Position numbers and translations under genes: made by a program | The notes under the pieces: model-generated | What the model was told of the DNA's origin: nothing | The model's input: the letters and a program-made list of their open reading frames with translations, nothing else | Database searches by the model: none | Part shown: positions 5,895 through 5,938 of the stretch, one piece after another | Layout of the letters: each line of letters begins with the position of its first letter | Position numbering within the stretch: the first letter of the stretch is position 1 | Source: an uncultured Haloferula sp. | GTDB taxonomy: Bacteria; Verrucomicrobiota; Verrucomicrobiae; Verrucomicrobiales; Akkermansiaceae | Assembly: GCA_946481625.1 (NCBI GenBank) | Contig: CAMLOZ010000251.1 | Coordinates: 1 to 5,938 of the forward strand | Length of the DNA: 5,938 nt | Reading direction: 5' to 3'

Positions 5895-5938
5895 GGCAAG
5901 GATGTGCTACGATCGCTACGGGATCACTCCACGCACCC

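Noticed and set aside
5906..5920. GCTACG repeated around CGATCG, possibly an operator or an extended -10 (TGCTACGAT)
   Set aside because: Too short to distinguish from chance in GATC-rich DNA, and no -35 element is found at the right distance.
5903..5938. A plus-strand ATG with a frame open to the window edge, preceded by AAGG
   Set aside because: Only 12 codons are visible and the AAGG abuts the ATG with no spacing. There is no basis to call a gene.
1..5938. Signs of a mobile element, CRISPR array, tRNA, rRNA or defence system
   Set aside because: No direct-repeat array, transposase, integrase, tRNA-like cloverleaf or defence-type domain could be seen. The content is housekeeping genes.

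Overview
The window is high-GC bacterial DNA carrying a compact set of genes on both strands. The best guess for its source is a Verrucomicrobiota bacterium, perhaps Luteolibacter-like. Three things point there: the sequence style of the SGNH-hydrolase tail at the left edge, the form of the CcsA protein (a long extracytoplasmic N-terminal region carrying an LPVQDGGR-type motif), and starts without clear Shine-Dalgarno sequences. This is judgement by eye and was not tested against a database.

Layout, left to right. Positions 1-330 (+) hold the C-terminal end of a gene that begins outside the window and resembles the tail of GDSL/SGNH hydrolases. It converges on a minus-strand cluster. Between them (331-434) lie two small hairpins in inverted orientation, one placed to act as a terminator for the minus-strand cluster. 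The cluster is read from about 4363 down to 435: a predicted lipoprotein (3773-4363), then resB (2440-3735), then ccsA (435-2438). ResB and CcsA are the two membrane subunits of the System II (Ccs) cytochrome c synthase, which moves heme across the cytoplasmic membrane and attaches it to apocytochrome c. The resB stop and ccsA start are one base apart, so the two are almost certainly co-transcribed and probably translationally coupled. The lipoprotein is 37 bases upstream and probably belongs to the same operon.

An AT-rich stretch (4430-4499), unlike the rest of the window, separates this operon from the divergent psd gene (4500-5390, +). It should hold promoters for both directions and carries three tandem 7-base units. 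psd encodes phosphatidylserine decarboxylase, which makes phosphatidylethanolamine; its GGSS self-cleavage site and catalytic Asp and His residues are all present. It converges, with a 15-base gap, on a small membrane-anchored protein of unknown function (5406-5837, -). The last 101 bases show no gene that I can support.

Most of the window is conventional housekeeping content. The parts that deserve a second look are the lipoprotein attached to the cytochrome c synthase operon, the inverted hairpin pair, the heptamer repeat in the divergent promoter region, and the uncharacterised small membrane protein.
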